A DNA stretch of 64,000 nt from Leeuwenhoekiella sp. MAR_2009_132 (lineage in GTDB: Bacteria > Bacteroidota > Bacteroidia > Flavobacteriales > Flavobacteriaceae), in assembly GCF_000687915.1 (NCBI RefSeq), contig NZ_JHZY01000004.1:1808001-1872000 (forward strand), given 5' to 3'. The notes beneath the pieces were generated by a model. It saw only the letters and a list, made by a program, of their open reading frames with translations. It was not told where the DNA came from and made no database searches. Every line of letters begins with the position of its first letter. Position 1 is the first letter of the stretch. Positions 7,990 to 17,324 of this stretch are shown here, piece after piece. A program made the translations under genes and the position numbers.

Positions 7990-9759
7990 ATGAAGTATCG
8001 TGTTTTAGAAACTCTTGACGATCCGGCAGATTTACGCAAATTACCGGTTAAAGATTTGGCTGAAGTTGCAGCAGAGTTGCGGCGTTTTATTATAAATATC
8101 GTTGCAACAAAAGAAGGTCATTTAGGAGCAAGTCTGGGGGTAGTAGAACTTACTCTGGCATTGCATTATGCCTTTAATACTCCTGATGATAAATTGATTT
8201 GGGATGTGGGGCACCAGGCTTATGGGCATAAAATTTTAACCGGGAGAAGATCACTTTTTGAAACTAACAGACAATATAAAGGTATTAGTGGTTTTCCTAA
8301 ACGAGACGAAAGTATTTATGATACGTTTGGAACGGGACATTCAAGCACATCAATATCTGCAGCTTTAGGAATGGCATTAGCTGCAAAAATTCAAAATAAT
8401 ACAACCAGACACCATATTGCGGTTATAGGTGATGCATCTGTAGCTAGTGGGATGGCGTTTGAAGCGCTTAACCATGCGGGAGACAGCGATGCAAATATAC
8501 TTGTTATCCTTAATGACAATGCAATAGGTATAGACCCCAGTGTAGGCGCATTAAAAAACTACCTTACGAGCGTAAAAACCGGAAGTCAGGGGCAGGATAA
8601 TATTTTTGAAGCATTAAATTTTAATTATTTTGGACCTGTAGATGGTCATGATATTGAGAAGCTATTAGAGATTTTTAAAACGCTAAAGAAAATTAAAGGG
8701 CCAAAGTTTCTGCACGTAATTACCACAAAAGGTAAAGGACTTAAACAAGCCGAAGACGATCAGGTAGTTTACCACGCTCCCGGAAAATTCAACGCAATTA
8801 CGGGAGAGTTAAATCCTAAAAGCAAGGATGTACAACCGCCAAAATATCAAGATGTCTTCGGGCTTACGTTAGTTGAGCTTGCGGAAAAAAATGAGAAAAT
8901 TGTAGGTATAACCCCCGCAATGCCTACAGGAAGTTCGTTAAAGTATATGATGCGGCGTTTTCCGGAACGGGCATTTGACGTAGGTATAGCAGAACAGCAT
9001 GCTGTAACTCTGGCCGCAGGTATTGCGGCAGAAGGATTGATTCCTTTTTGTGCTATTTACTCTACCTTTTTACAGCGTGCTTATGATCAGGTTATTCACG
9101 ATGTGGCATTACAACGTCTTCCGGTAATTTTTTGCATAGATCGTGCGGGTCTGGTGGGCGAAGATGGGGCAACACATCACGGCGTTTTTGATTTAGCTTA
9201 TTTGCGCTGCATTCCAGATTTAATTATTTACGCTCCGCGGAATGAAGCCGGGTTGCGTAACATACTATATACAGCACAATTGGGCTTACAACTTCCTATC
9301 GCGATTCGGTATCCACGTGGTCGGGGAAACACTTTAGAATGGCAACTTCCGTTTACAAAAATTGAAATAGGAAAGGCAGAACATCTTATTCAAGGTACTA
9401 AACTTGCAATCTTAGCAACCGGCAATTTTACAGATGTAGCTGTAGCCCTTGCTGAAGAATTTAAGGGTGCTGTTTCGGTTTACTTCTTTGGGTTTGTAAA
9501 ACCTTTAGATGTAAGTGCACTCAAACGTATTTTTAAAACTTACAAGACTGTCGTTACACTTGAAGATGGCGCCAAAGCCGGAGGTTTTGGGAGTGCTGTC
9601 GCAGAAGAAGCGGCGCATTTTAAATTTACAGGAAGCCTTGAAATTTTAGGAATACCTGATGCGTTTATAGAGCACGGTTCAACTGCGCAACTTTATACTT
9701 CTATAGGTTTAGATATTGAAAGTATTAGACAGAAAATTAAAAGTCTCCTGGCAGAATAA
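7990..9759 (+). CDS. dxs: 1-deoxy-D-xylulose-5-phosphate synthase
   Basis: 589 aa from the ATG at 7990. An upstream in-frame ATG (7909) would add 27 residues unlike any DXS N-terminus and would place the likely promoter inside the gene, so it is not used. The thiamine-diphosphate enzyme condenses pyruvate and glyceraldehyde 3-phosphate, the first step of the MEP isoprenoid pathway. Visible features are DVGHQAYGHKILTGR (substrate and cofactor histidines), GTGHSSTSIS, the cofactor motif GDASVASGMAFEALN, and the transketolase pyrimidine-domain motif GIAEQHAVTLAAG with the catalytic glutamate. A C-terminal transketolase domain follows. It is slightly shorter than the ~620 aa of enterobacterial DXS. 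It faces dGTPase with one base between the stop codons. Confidence 0.95.
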   Translation: MKYRVLETLDDPADLRKLPVKDLAEVAAELRRFIINIVATKEGHLGASLGVVELTLALHYAFNTPDDKLIWDVGHQAYGHKILTGRRSLFETNRQYKGISGFPKRDESIYDTFGTGHSSTSISAALGMALAAKIQNNTTRHHIAVIGDASVASGMAFEALNHAGDSDANILVILNDNAIGIDPSVGALKNYLTSVKTGSQGQDNIFEALNFNYFGPVDGHDIEKLLEIFKTLKKIKGPKFLHVITTKGKGLKQAEDDQVVYHAPGKFNAITGELNPKSKDVQPPKYQDVFGLTLVELAEKNEKIVGITPAMPTGSSLKYMMRRFPERAFDVGIAEQHAVTLAAGIAAEGLIPFCAIYSTFLQRAYDQVIHDVALQRLPVIFCIDRAGLVGEDGATHHGVFDLAYLRCIPDLIIYAPRNEAGLRNILYTAQLGLQLPIAIRYPRGRGNTLEWQLPFTKIEIGKAEHLIQGTKLAILATGNFTDVAVALAEEFKGAVSVYFFGFVKPLDVSALKRIFKTYKTVVTLEDGAKAGGFGSAVAEEAAHFKFTGSLEILGIPDAFIEHGSTAQLYTSIGLDIESIRQKIKSLLAE

Positions 9760-9760
9760 C

Positions 9761-11092
9761 TTATTTCACATCAAGCCCTTTTATTTTTTTGTAATTGCGC
9801 AATGCCTTACCGTCTGTCATTGTTGAAACTTCAGCACAAATCTGAATAAGATTAGCGTATAGACTTTTTTCAGATTGATCTACAGGAGCGAGTAGCTTCT
9901 GAATAAGCCTGTTGTAATGGGTATCGTGATTATCTAAAGCTTTACAACGTGCTTCAAGAAGCGTTGAGAGAATCTCGTAACCGGCAATTTCTTTTTCAAT
10001 CACCTCACGACTGTTATAAATACGATTAATACTAAGATTTATGATGTCTGTAATCTGTGCCTGATAAGCACTTTTATCTATTAGAGAATGACTAAAGGTG
10101 CCTGCCAGAATTTCTTCTTCATATTTCATAAATGTTTCTACACTCTCGTTAATGAGTGTGCCTATGGCTAAAGCTCTTAAATAACTTACACGATCTGCAG
10201 TGTCTTGTAATGCATTGTATTTATTACGGTCTATAGTGTTACCTACCAGTTTTACCATATATTCTAAAGCATATTCTTCAGGTATTAAACCTAGATTAAT
10301 ACCGTCTTCAAAGTCAATGATGGTATAACAAATATCGTCTGCAGCTTCCACTAAAAACGCTAGTGGATGACGTGACCAGCTTAGATGCTCAGCACTGCGG
10401 TTAATTAAGCCCAATTCTACCGCAACATCATCAAAGAGTTCTTTTTCAGATTGAAAGAAGCCATATTTTTTATCTGAAATATGGTCTGTAGGTTTATGAG
10501 GTAGCGATTCTTTTGGGTATTTAGTAAATGCTCCTAATGTCGCGTACGAGAGACGTAAACCTCCGGGAGCACCCGGCTTACTTTGTGAAAGTACTTTAAA
10601 GCCGTTAGCATTACCTTCAAACTTGATGAGATCCTGGTATTCTTTTGCCGTAAGGTTGTCTTTATAACGAGCACCGTATCCGGTTTTGAAAAATTCGCCA
10701 ATTGCTTTTTCTCCAGAATGCCCAAAAGGCGGATTCCCAATATCGTGCGCTAATGCCGCTGCTGCTACGATAGCCCCAAAGTCATTAAATTGATACCCGT
10801 GAATTTGCTCTAAGTGCGGGTATTTTTCGATAATACGTTTCCCTACCATTCTACCCAGGGAACGTCCTACCACAGAAACTTCCATACTGTGAGTAAGTCG
10901 TGTGTGTACAAAATCTGTTTTAGAAAGCGGGATTACTTGCGTTTTATCCTGTAAGCTTCTAAAAGGTGCCGAAAATATGATGCGGTCGTAATCAACTTCA
11001 AAACCCAGGCGGGTGTCGTCTTGTTCTATTCTTAAGCGTTTTGCAGTGTCGCCCTGACGTTTTAGAGACAGTAATTGCTCCCAGTTCATCAT
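9761..11092 (-). CDS. dgt: Deoxyguanosinetriphosphate triphosphohydrolase (dGTPase)
   Basis: HD-domain phosphohydrolase of about 443 aa. It hydrolyses dGTP (and often other dNTPs) to the nucleoside and triphosphate, affecting dNTP pools. Metal ligands are visible as RLTHSMEVS (first His), ALAHDIGNPPFGHSGE (the HD pair followed by the family-specific NPPFGH), and a downstream AADDICYTIIDFEDG aspartate. FRSLQDKTQV near the N-terminus is also typical of dGTPases. The start is one of two tandem ATGs at 11092 and 11089; an upstream TTG at 11101 is less likely. It is divergent from the TonB receptor, and the shared 187-bp region contains the TAAC array. Confidence 0.92.
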   Translation of the reverse strand: MMNWEQLLSLKRQGDTAKRLRIEQDDTRLGFEVDYDRIIFSAPFRSLQDKTQVIPLSKTDFVHTRLTHSMEVSVVGRSLGRMVGKRIIEKYPHLEQIHGYQFNDFGAIVAAAALAHDIGNPPFGHSGEKAIGEFFKTGYGARYKDNLTAKEYQDLIKFEGNANGFKVLSQSKPGAPGGLRLSYATLGAFTKYPKESLPHKPTDHISDKKYGFFQSEKELFDDVAVELGLINRSAEHLSWSRHPLAFLVEAADDICYTIIDFEDGINLGLIPEEYALEYMVKLVGNTIDRNKYNALQDTADRVSYLRALAIGTLINESVETFMKYEEEILAGTFSHSLIDKSAYQAQITDIINLSINRIYNSREVIEKEIAGYEILSTLLEARCKALDNHDTHYNRLIQKLLAPVDQSEKSLYANLIQICAEVSTMTDGKALRNYKKIKGLDVK

Positions 11093-11168
11093 AATTTTCA
11101 ATTTTGAGCAAGATACATTTTTTGTAAAATTTTTGGTTAATTGATTTATAGCGTTTTCGCAGATCTCT

Positions 11169-11227
11169 TAACGTTAAGGTAACCATGATGTAACCCCTAG
11201 CTTACGAATTGATAACAATGCATTAAC
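11169..11227 (+). promoter_or_regulatory. Six-unit 11-bp-period TAAC array, Pho-box-like
   Basis: TAAC occurs at 11169, 11180, 11191, 11213 and 11224, with the near match TTAC at 11202: six positions at an exact 11-bp period. Several units extend to (T/G)TAACC. Direct repeats with one helical turn spacing are the known signature of PhoB/PhoP-type response regulators (the Bacillus PhoP box is TTAACA repeated at about 11 bp). The last unit lies about 25 bp before a poor -7 element (CATCTTTG, 11249-11256) that lacks a TTG -33, as expected for an activated promoter. The array ends 51 bp upstream of the TonB receptor start. That it responds to phosphate is inference. Confidence 0.6.
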
Positions 11228-11278
11228 CCACTAGCGGTTCTTTAGCAACATCTTTGCAGCGATAAATAAAATCGAACA

Positions 11279-14062
11279 ATGAGACAATTCTATCTGTTTT
11301 TACTAGGACTTATAATGACCGCAGGTGCTTTTGCACAAGGTAGCGGAAGTATAGTAGGAGTGTTGAGTGATAAAGAAGTTAACAATGAGCCTTTGCCGTT
11401 TGCAACAGTTCAAATTAAAGGAACAACTAAAGGTACGACTACAGACTTTGATGGTTTATACGAGATTGCAAATGTAGAAGCTGGTTCTTATACCGTAGTA
11501 TTTAGTTTTGTAGGTTATGAGACTGTAGAAATACCTAATGTCATTGTAGAGGCAGGTAAAGTAACTACAATTAATACAGGTCTTGGTGCTACCGCAGCAG
11601 CATTAGATGAGGTGGTAATTACGACAACTGTTTCAAGAGAATCTGAGGTAGCACTGCTTTTAGAACAAAAAAATGCCACTTCAATTCAACAAAGTATTGG
11701 TGCAGATGAGTTAGCTCGTAAAGGTGTTAGTGATGCAGCAGCAGCAATCGCTAAGATTTCTGGGGTTTCTAAACAATCTGGAGGCTCAGGTAATGTTTAT
11801 GTGCGTGGTCTGGGTGACCGCTACTTAAACACAACCTACAACGGTTTGTCACTTCCTTCAAATAATATTGAACGCAAGAATATTAATCTTGATCTGTTTC
11901 CTTCAGACATTATTCAAAATGTTGCCGTTAGTAAAGCGTACTCTACTAAATTTTACGGAGATTTTGCTGCATCAAATGTAGATGTAATTGCTAAGGACTA
12001 TAAAGGTCAGGGTTTTTTAGACATTTCACTAGGCACAGGAGTTAATTCCCGCGCATTAGGTAAAGATTTCGTGCGTAGTGAGGGTACTGGTTATTTCGGT
12101 TTTTATAACCGATATGACAATAATCCTTTCGCAGTAGTTCTTTCTCAACCTGTAGATCCTGTTGATGGTGGTCAGCCTATAAATTTAAACGGGAGTATTT
12201 CTGGTGGCACCTCTTTTAATTTTAAAAATGATACGCGTTTAAGTGTTTTTGCAACTGCATCTTTTTCAAATGACTTTGAATATAGAAGAGGTTCACAAGC
12301 AGACTTTACCAGTGAATATAAACAGCGTTTTGATGATGTTGAAGAATTTGAATACTCTACAACAACAACAGCGATGGCAAACTTAATTTATCGCATTAAT
12401 AGCAAACACCACATTTCATATAATTCCTTATTCCTAAACAGTTCGTCAGATGAAGTAGGAGATTATGGTATTGATGGGACTGGTACAAACAGAGATGCAA
12501 TCATCAATACAGATGAAGGGTTTTTTGTACGGAATATTCTTTTTAGCCAGGATATGATTTTTGTAAATCAGCTTTCTGGAGATCATCAAATCAATGATAA
12601 ATTTGAACTTAGCTGGGGTGTAGGATACAATCGAGTATTTGCAAGACAGCCAGATCGTAAGCGATTTACACTTGAGAATTATCAAAACGCTTTAGATAAT
12701 GATCCAACTACAAATCCTTCTTTTTACAATAATACAAATTTTGACAACCAGCGTTATTTTCAGAATATCGAGGACGAGGAATTAAATAGTCGTTTAAATC
12801 TTGAATACACGGCATCAGAATCTGTAAAATTTAATTTTGGATATAACGGTAGAACTAAAACTCGTGATTTTGACAATACGAGATACGGTTATGATTTAAA
12901 TCAGCCACGTACCGAGGTGACCGATATCAACAACCTGGATGCGGTATTTAATCTTAATAATTTATCAACGGTTTACGATACCTACGTGTTTAGACCTCTT
13001 GCTCCTGAAATCGGACTTACTAATAGAAACTTACCAGGTAATTTAGAAAATACTTATAATGGTAAACTAGATATTCATGCAGGTTACGTGAACGCTGAGA
13101 TAACAACAGGTGACTGGTTATTTGTGCCTGGTATACGTGTCGAATCATTTAGACAATCTATCGCTTATGATGTAATTAACTTAGGTAATAGTGGAGTTGG
13201 TGAAGCAAGCGGTTATGACAATTTTTACTTGCCAAGTTTAAACGTGAAGTACGGTTTGAATGATGATTCTAATCTTCGTTTTTCATTTTCAAAAACAATT
13301 TCTTTTCCAGAATTTAAAGAGGTTGCGCCGTTTGTATATGAAGATGTAACTCAGCGAGTAGGAGGTAATCCTGACCTATTAAATGATCCTGCGGTTTCAA
13401 ACATATACAATCTTGATTTAAAATACGAGTGGTTTTATGGTAAGGGTGAGTTACTTTCTGTATCTGCTTTTGGTAAAGAAATCAATGATCCTATAAACAA
13501 GGTAATCGCAAATGATGCTACAGGTACTCAACGTTATTTTAGAACAGGCGATAAGGCAAATGTATATGGATTAGAGCTTGAGCTGCGCAAGAACCTATTA
13601 ATGGATGAGGATGATCAATCTACTCTTTCTGCTGGGCTAAATGCGACTGTGATGAAAACAGAACAAAAACTTAAAAGCTCAGACGGACTGTTCTCATCTA
13701 CTCTTGATCGTACAGATGAACTACAGGGTGCATCGCCATTTTTGATTAATGCTGATTTAAGTTACAGCCCTACACGTTTTAAAAATTACAAACCCGTAGC
13801 CAATATTATCTACTCTTATTTTGATGATCGTATAGAGGCACTTGGAGCTGGGCAATTGGGCAATATCGTTGAGAAAGGAGTGCATAATCTTGATTTTGTA
13901 TTGCGTAATGAATTGGGTCGTGACTGGGAGATTAATCTTAGTGCTAAAAACTTACTAGATCCTAATATTCAATATTTTAGAGCAGAGTCTGCTGGAGATA
14001 TTATTATCTCAAATTATAAAAGAGGTATAGATATGAGCCTTTCTGTAAAATATTCATTCTAA
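11279..14062 (+). CDS. TonB-dependent outer-membrane receptor with N-terminal carboxypeptidase-regulatory-like domain
   Basis: 927 aa. Signal peptide residues 1-19 with cleavage at AFA-Q20. A carboxypeptidase-D-regulatory-like beta domain spans about 23-105 (GTTKGTTTDFDGLYEIANV, FVGYETVEI). The plug domain covers about 125-240 (VYVRGLGDRYLNTTYNG), then a 22-strand barrel ends in an aromatic residue (KYSF). Lacking the SusC-type IDG plug signature and any SusD neighbour, it is a plain TonB-dependent transporter and not a glycan SusC. The next gene, 41 bp downstream, encodes a beta-helix lipoprotein, most likely its surface partner. The promoter region carries the TAAC array, so phosphate or organophosphate uptake is a reasonable inference. 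The substrate is not proven. Confidence 0.88.
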   Translation: MRQFYLFLLGLIMTAGAFAQGSGSIVGVLSDKEVNNEPLPFATVQIKGTTKGTTTDFDGLYEIANVEAGSYTVVFSFVGYETVEIPNVIVEAGKVTTINTGLGATAAALDEVVITTTVSRESEVALLLEQKNATSIQQSIGADELARKGVSDAAAAIAKISGVSKQSGGSGNVYVRGLGDRYLNTTYNGLSLPSNNIERKNINLDLFPSDIIQNVAVSKAYSTKFYGDFAASNVDVIAKDYKGQGFLDISLGTGVNSRALGKDFVRSEGTGYFGFYNRYDNNPFAVVLSQPVDPVDGGQPINLNGSISGGTSFNFKNDTRLSVFATASFSNDFEYRRGSQADFTSEYKQRFDDVEEFEYSTTTTAMANLIYRINSKHHISYNSLFLNSSSDEVGDYGIDGTGTNRDAIINTDEGFFVRNILFSQDMIFVNQLSGDHQINDKFELSWGVGYNRVFARQPDRKRFTLENYQNALDNDPTTNPSFYNNTNFDNQRYFQNIEDEELNSRLNLEYTASESVKFNFGYNGRTKTRDFDNTRYGYDLNQPRTEVTDINNLDAVFNLNNLSTVYDTYVFRPLAPEIGLTNRNLPGNLENTYNGKLDIHAGYVNAEITTGDWLFVPGIRVESFRQSIAYDVINLGNSGVGEASGYDNFYLPSLNVKYGLNDDSNLRFSFSKTISFPEFKEVAPFVYEDVTQRVGGNPDLLNDPAVSNIYNLDLKYEWFYGKGELLSVSAFGKEINDPINKVIANDATGTQRYFRTGDKANVYGLELELRKNLLMDEDDQSTLSAGLNATVMKTEQKLKSSDGLFSSTLDRTDELQGASPFLINADLSYSPTRFKNYKPVANIIYSYFDDRIEALGAGQLGNIVEKGVHNLDFVLRNELGRDWEINLSAKNLLDPNIQYFRAESAGDIIISNYKRGIDMSLSVKYSF

Positions 14063-14103
14063 AAAATAATAACCAAAAAAATTAAACTTAACACTTAAAC
14101 AAA

Positions 14104-15273
14104 ATGAAAACTAATTATTTATTTTCAAGCTTGCTTGCGGCGGCGATTCTTTTCGCGGGTTGTGAAGCAGATGATACAGCAGATATCGTTATCAATGTAG
14201 ACGGAAACGGTAATGGTAGTCCAGTTGTAGGAACTGAGTTAAAAGGAACTTATACAAGTGATCTTACACTTCAGGCTGGTCAAGAATATAGTTTGACTGA
14301 TGCTCTGGTTATGGCTCCTAATACAAAATTAACTATACCAGCCGGTACTGTAATTAAAGCAGCAAATGGTGCAAATGCATATGTGGCTATATCTCAGGGT
14401 GCAGAAATTGATGCTCAGGGGACAGCTACAAATCCTATAATATTTACTTCAGCGGCTGCTTCACCAGCGGCAGGTGATTGGGGTGGTTTAATTATTTTAG
14501 GTAAGGCACCTATTAACTCTACCAGTGGTTCAGCAACTTCAACATCAGAGATTGGTGCGTTGCCTTACGGTGGTGGTGATGCTTCAGATTATTCTGGTGT
14601 AATTAAGTATGTGCGTGTAGAATATTCTGGAGGAGCAGCTGACGGTCAGTCTGAAAATAACGGTTTTTCATTTTATGGGGTTGGAAATGGTACGGTAGTC
14701 GATCACATTCAGGCTTATAAAGGAAAAGATGATGGTGTTGAGTTTTTTGGAGGAACTGTTAATGTTAGTTTTATTTCTGTAATTGATGCAGAAGATGATT
14801 CTGTTGACTGGACTGAAGGTTTTTCAGGGACATTGAACAATGTTTATATTCAGCACGGCGCTGCACACGATAAAGGTATTGAGGCTGATGGATACAATAC
14901 AGATATAGGGAATAACTCAAACCCTGTTTATTTTTCTGCTCCTAACGTAAGAAACTTAACAATTGTAGGTCAGGGAAATACACCAGATACTGAAGCTGTA
15001 CGTTTGCGTGCAGGTACTCAGGGAATTTTCACTAACGTTTCAATCACAGGCTTTGAAGAAGGTTTTGATTTAGATGGTGATATGGGAAATAGTCCTACAG
15101 GACAAGGTGTTGTAGATGATAAACTTCAAGTAAATGATGTTTTATTTACAAATGTTACAACTAAAATGAAAAATGACACAGCTTTTGAATTCACGATTGC
15201 TGATTTCATTTCTGGTGACGGTGATGGTACAGGTACCGATTATACTACGTGGAGTAGTGGTTGGACTAAATAA
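14104..15273 (+). CDS. Beta-helix-type surface lipoprotein, partner of the TonB receptor
   Basis: 389 aa lipoprotein: signal peptide with lipobox LFAGC and lipidated Cys20. The rest is rich in Gly, Asn, Asp and beta-branched residues arranged in short repeating strands (LTIPAGTVIKA, IDAQGTATNPIIFTS, GDWGGLIILGKAP, VRVEYSGG, IDAEDDSVDW). This is the look of a right-handed parallel beta-helix. Similar proteins are often encoded next to TonB receptors in Bacteroidota with no assigned function. Acidic DxD/DDG clusters (GKDDGVEFFGG, DAEDDSVDW, EEGFDLDGDMG) could bind metals. It shares a transcript with the receptor and ends at a strong terminator. A role in capturing the ligand at the cell surface is inferred from context. 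Confidence 0.75.
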   Translation: MKTNYLFSSLLAAAILFAGCEADDTADIVINVDGNGNGSPVVGTELKGTYTSDLTLQAGQEYSLTDALVMAPNTKLTIPAGTVIKAANGANAYVAISQGAEIDAQGTATNPIIFTSAAASPAAGDWGGLIILGKAPINSTSGSATSTSEIGALPYGGGDASDYSGVIKYVRVEYSGGAADGQSENNGFSFYGVGNGTVVDHIQAYKGKDDGVEFFGGTVNVSFISVIDAEDDSVDWTEGFSGTLNNVYIQHGAAHDKGIEADGYNTDIGNNSNPVYFSAPNVRNLTIVGQGNTPDTEAVRLRAGTQGIFTNVSITGFEEGFDLDGDMGNSPTGQGVVDDKLQVNDVLFTNVTTKMKNDTAFEFTIADFISGDGDGTGTDYTTWSSGWTK

Positions 15274-15294
15274 TATTTATTTTAATTTGCCAAT

Positions 15295-15325
15295 AAAAAA
15301 CCCGGACAAGCGTCCGGGTTTTTTT
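15295..15325 (+). terminator. Intrinsic terminator of the receptor-lipoprotein unit
   Basis: CCCGGAC (15301-15307) pairs with GTCCGGG (15312-15318) around a 4-base loop, preceded by an A run and followed by seven T residues. It lies 22 bp after the lipoprotein stop. Confidence 0.9.
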
Positions 15326-15350
15326 ATGTTCACCTTTTAGGTAGTATACA

Positions 15351-15392
15351 AAACACAAGAGGGATGCTCAAACGAGCATCCCTCTTGTGTTT
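15351..15392 (-). terminator. Intrinsic terminator of aspS, 19-bp perfect stem
   Basis: The arms 15351-15369 and 15374-15392 are perfectly complementary over 19 bp with a 4-base loop. On the minus strand the right side ends in TTTTG. It lies 15 bp after the aspS stop and faces the preceding plus-strand terminator. Confidence 0.88.
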
Positions 15393-15406
15393 AAAGCTAT
15401 TGAGGT

Positions 15407-17155
15407 TTATAAAGTAACCTTTAAATTCAATTCTTTTAATTGAGCATCGTCAATTTTTGCAGGAGCATCTATCATTACATCGCGGCCCGCGTTGTTTTTA
15501 GGAAATGCAATAAAATCGCGTATGGTTTCCTGACCACCAAGAATCGCTACCAAACGGTCTAGGCCAAAGGCAAGACCGCCGTGTGGAGGTGCACCGTACT
15601 GAAATGCATCCATAAGAAAGCCAAATTGTGCCTGAGCTTCTTCTTTAGTAAACCCAAGGTAGTCAAACATCTTAGACTGGGTTTCTTTATCATGAATACG
15701 TATCGAACCTCCACCTATTTCGTTTCCGTTTAAAACAAGGTCATAAGCGTTTGCTTTAACGTCGCCGGGGTTGGTGTCCAGTAATTCCATTTGGCCCGGT
15801 TTAGGCGATGTAAATGGGTGGTGCATCGCGTGATAACGCTGCGTATCTTCATCCCATTCTAATAATGGGAAATCTACTACCCAAAGCGGTGCAAATTCGT
15901 CAGGTTTACGCAAGCCCATGCGGTTTGCAAGTTCCATACGCAAGGCGCTCAATTGCGTGCGGGTTTTTAGGCTTTCGCCGGAAAGTACACAAATCAAATC
16001 GCCAGGTTTTGCGTCTGTAGCTTCTGCCCATTTTGCCAAATCTTCCTGATCGTAAAATTTATCTACGGAAGATTTAAAGCTTCCGTCATCATTACATTTT
16101 ACGTAAACCATGCCTAAAGCGCCTACCTGTGGTCGCTTCACCCAGTCGATTAATGCATCTATTTCTTTACGGGTATAACTTCCGCCACCGGGAACAGCAA
16201 TACCTACAACAAGCTCAGCCTCGTTAAACACTTTAAATTCTTTGTGTTGAGTTACAGCATTCAATTCGCCAAACTCCATCCCAAAACGAATGTCTGGTTT
16301 ATCGTTACCGTATTTAGACATCGCCTCGTCATAAGTCATTCTTGGGAAGTTTTCGATCTCAAAACCAACGACTTCTTTCAGCAAGTGTTTAGTTAATCCT
16401 TCAAAAATATTCAAAATATCCTCCTGCTCAACAAATGCCATTTCGCAGTCAATCTGCGTAAATTCGGGTTGGCGGTCTGCACGTAAATCTTCGTCTCTAA
16501 AGCATTTTACAATTTGAAAATACTTATCCATACCGCCTACCATAAGCAATTGCTTAAAAGTTTGTGGCGATTGCGGAAGTGCGTAAAATTGACCTTCGTT
16601 CATACGGCTGGGTACCACAAAATCGCGGGCGCCTTCTGGTGTAGATTTAATGAGATACGGCGTTTCAACCTCTATAAATCCTTTATCTGAAAGATAATTA
16701 CGAACGGCTATGCTTACTTTATGTCTAAATATTAATTTCTCTTTCACTGGATTACGACGTATGTCGAGATAGCGGTATTTCATACGTAAATCCTCACCCC
16801 CATCTGTGCTGTCTTCAATAGTAAAAGGAGGTGTTTTTGCCTCGTTTAAAACTTCAAGTTTTTCTACCAGAAGTTCTACATCCCCCGTGAGCATTTTTGA
16901 GTTTTTAGATTCGCGCTCGATTACAGAACCGGTCACTTGAATAACAAACTCACGACCTAATGTTTTTGCAAGATCCATAACATCTTTAGGCGTGCGCTCT
17001 TCATCAAAAATAAGCTGGGTGATACCATAACGATCTCGTAAATCAACCCAGATCATAAATCCTTTATCTCGTGATTTTTGTACCCAACCGCAAAGTGTTA
17101 CGGTTTCATTTATATGTTCGGCGCGCAAAGCTCCATTGTTATGCGTTCTATACAT
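15407..17155 (-). CDS. aspS: Aspartyl-tRNA synthetase
   Basis: 582 aa class IIb synthetase that charges tRNA-Asp in the cytoplasm. The N-terminal OB-fold anticodon domain is at about 1-105 ([20 protein letters not shown]). Motif 2 is visible as [24 protein letters not shown] insertion typical of bacterial AspRS lies at about 280-420. Motif 3 is [15 protein letters not shown] near the C-terminus, followed by the usual PKNNAGRD. Length matches bacterial AspRS. The gene is monocistronic, with its own terminator, and is divergent from the susC-like gene. Confidence 0.95.
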   Translation of the reverse strand: MYRTHNNGALRAEHINETVTLCGWVQKSRDKGFMIWVDLRDRYGITQLIFDEERTPKDVMDLAKTLGREFVIQVTGSVIERESKNSKMLTGDVELLVEKLEVLNEAKTPPFTIEDSTDGGEDLRMKYRYLDIRRNPVKEKLIFRHKVSIAVRNYLSDKGFIEVETPYLIKSTPEGARDFVVPSRMNEGQFYALPQSPQTFKQLLMVGGMDKYFQIVKCFRDEDLRADRQPEFTQIDCEMAFVEQEDILNIFEGLTKHLLKEVVGFEIENFPRMTYDEAMSKYGNDKPDIRFGMEFGELNAVTQHKEFKVFNEAELVVGIAVPGGGSYTRKEIDALIDWVKRPQVGALGMVYVKCNDDGSFKSSVDKFYDQEDLAKWAEATDAKPGDLICVLSGESLKTRTQLSALRMELANRMGLRKPDEFAPLWVVDFPLLEWDEDTQRYHAMHHPFTSPKPGQMELLDTNPGDVKANAYDLVLNGNEIGGGSIRIHDKETQSKMFDYLGFTKEEAQAQFGFLMDAFQYGAPPHGGLAFGLDRLVAILGGQETIRDFIAFPKNNAGRDVMIDAPAKIDDAQLKELNLKVTL

Positions 17156-17173
17156 CGTAATTTATTTGAGGTA

Positions 17174-17181
17174 CAAATTTA
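17174..17181 (-). promoter_or_regulatory. Candidate -7 element of aspS
   Basis: Read on the minus strand the bases give TAAATTTG, an exact TAnnTTTG match, 18 bp upstream of the aspS ATG. A clear -33 TTG is not present (TTTAG is at roughly the right distance). Confidence 0.45.
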
Positions 17182-17324
17182 AGAAGTAATTGTTCTAAGT
17201 ATACTAAACTGAGTGAAATTTGAAATAATCATTTAAATGTCAATATTTACAATTATATGTTAATAAAAATCACAATATTTGATAATACTTTGATATTTTT
17301 AAGTTTTAATTAAATAAACTATTT

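Noticed and set aside
11167..11178. 12-bp palindrome CTTAACGTTAAG as a separate operator for dgt
   Set aside because: Its TAAC half is the first unit of the 11-bp array, which explains it more simply.
10998..11186. 62-aa minus-strand frame over the dgt start
   Set aside because: Overlaps the conserved dGTPase N-terminus in another frame and has no coding signal of its own.
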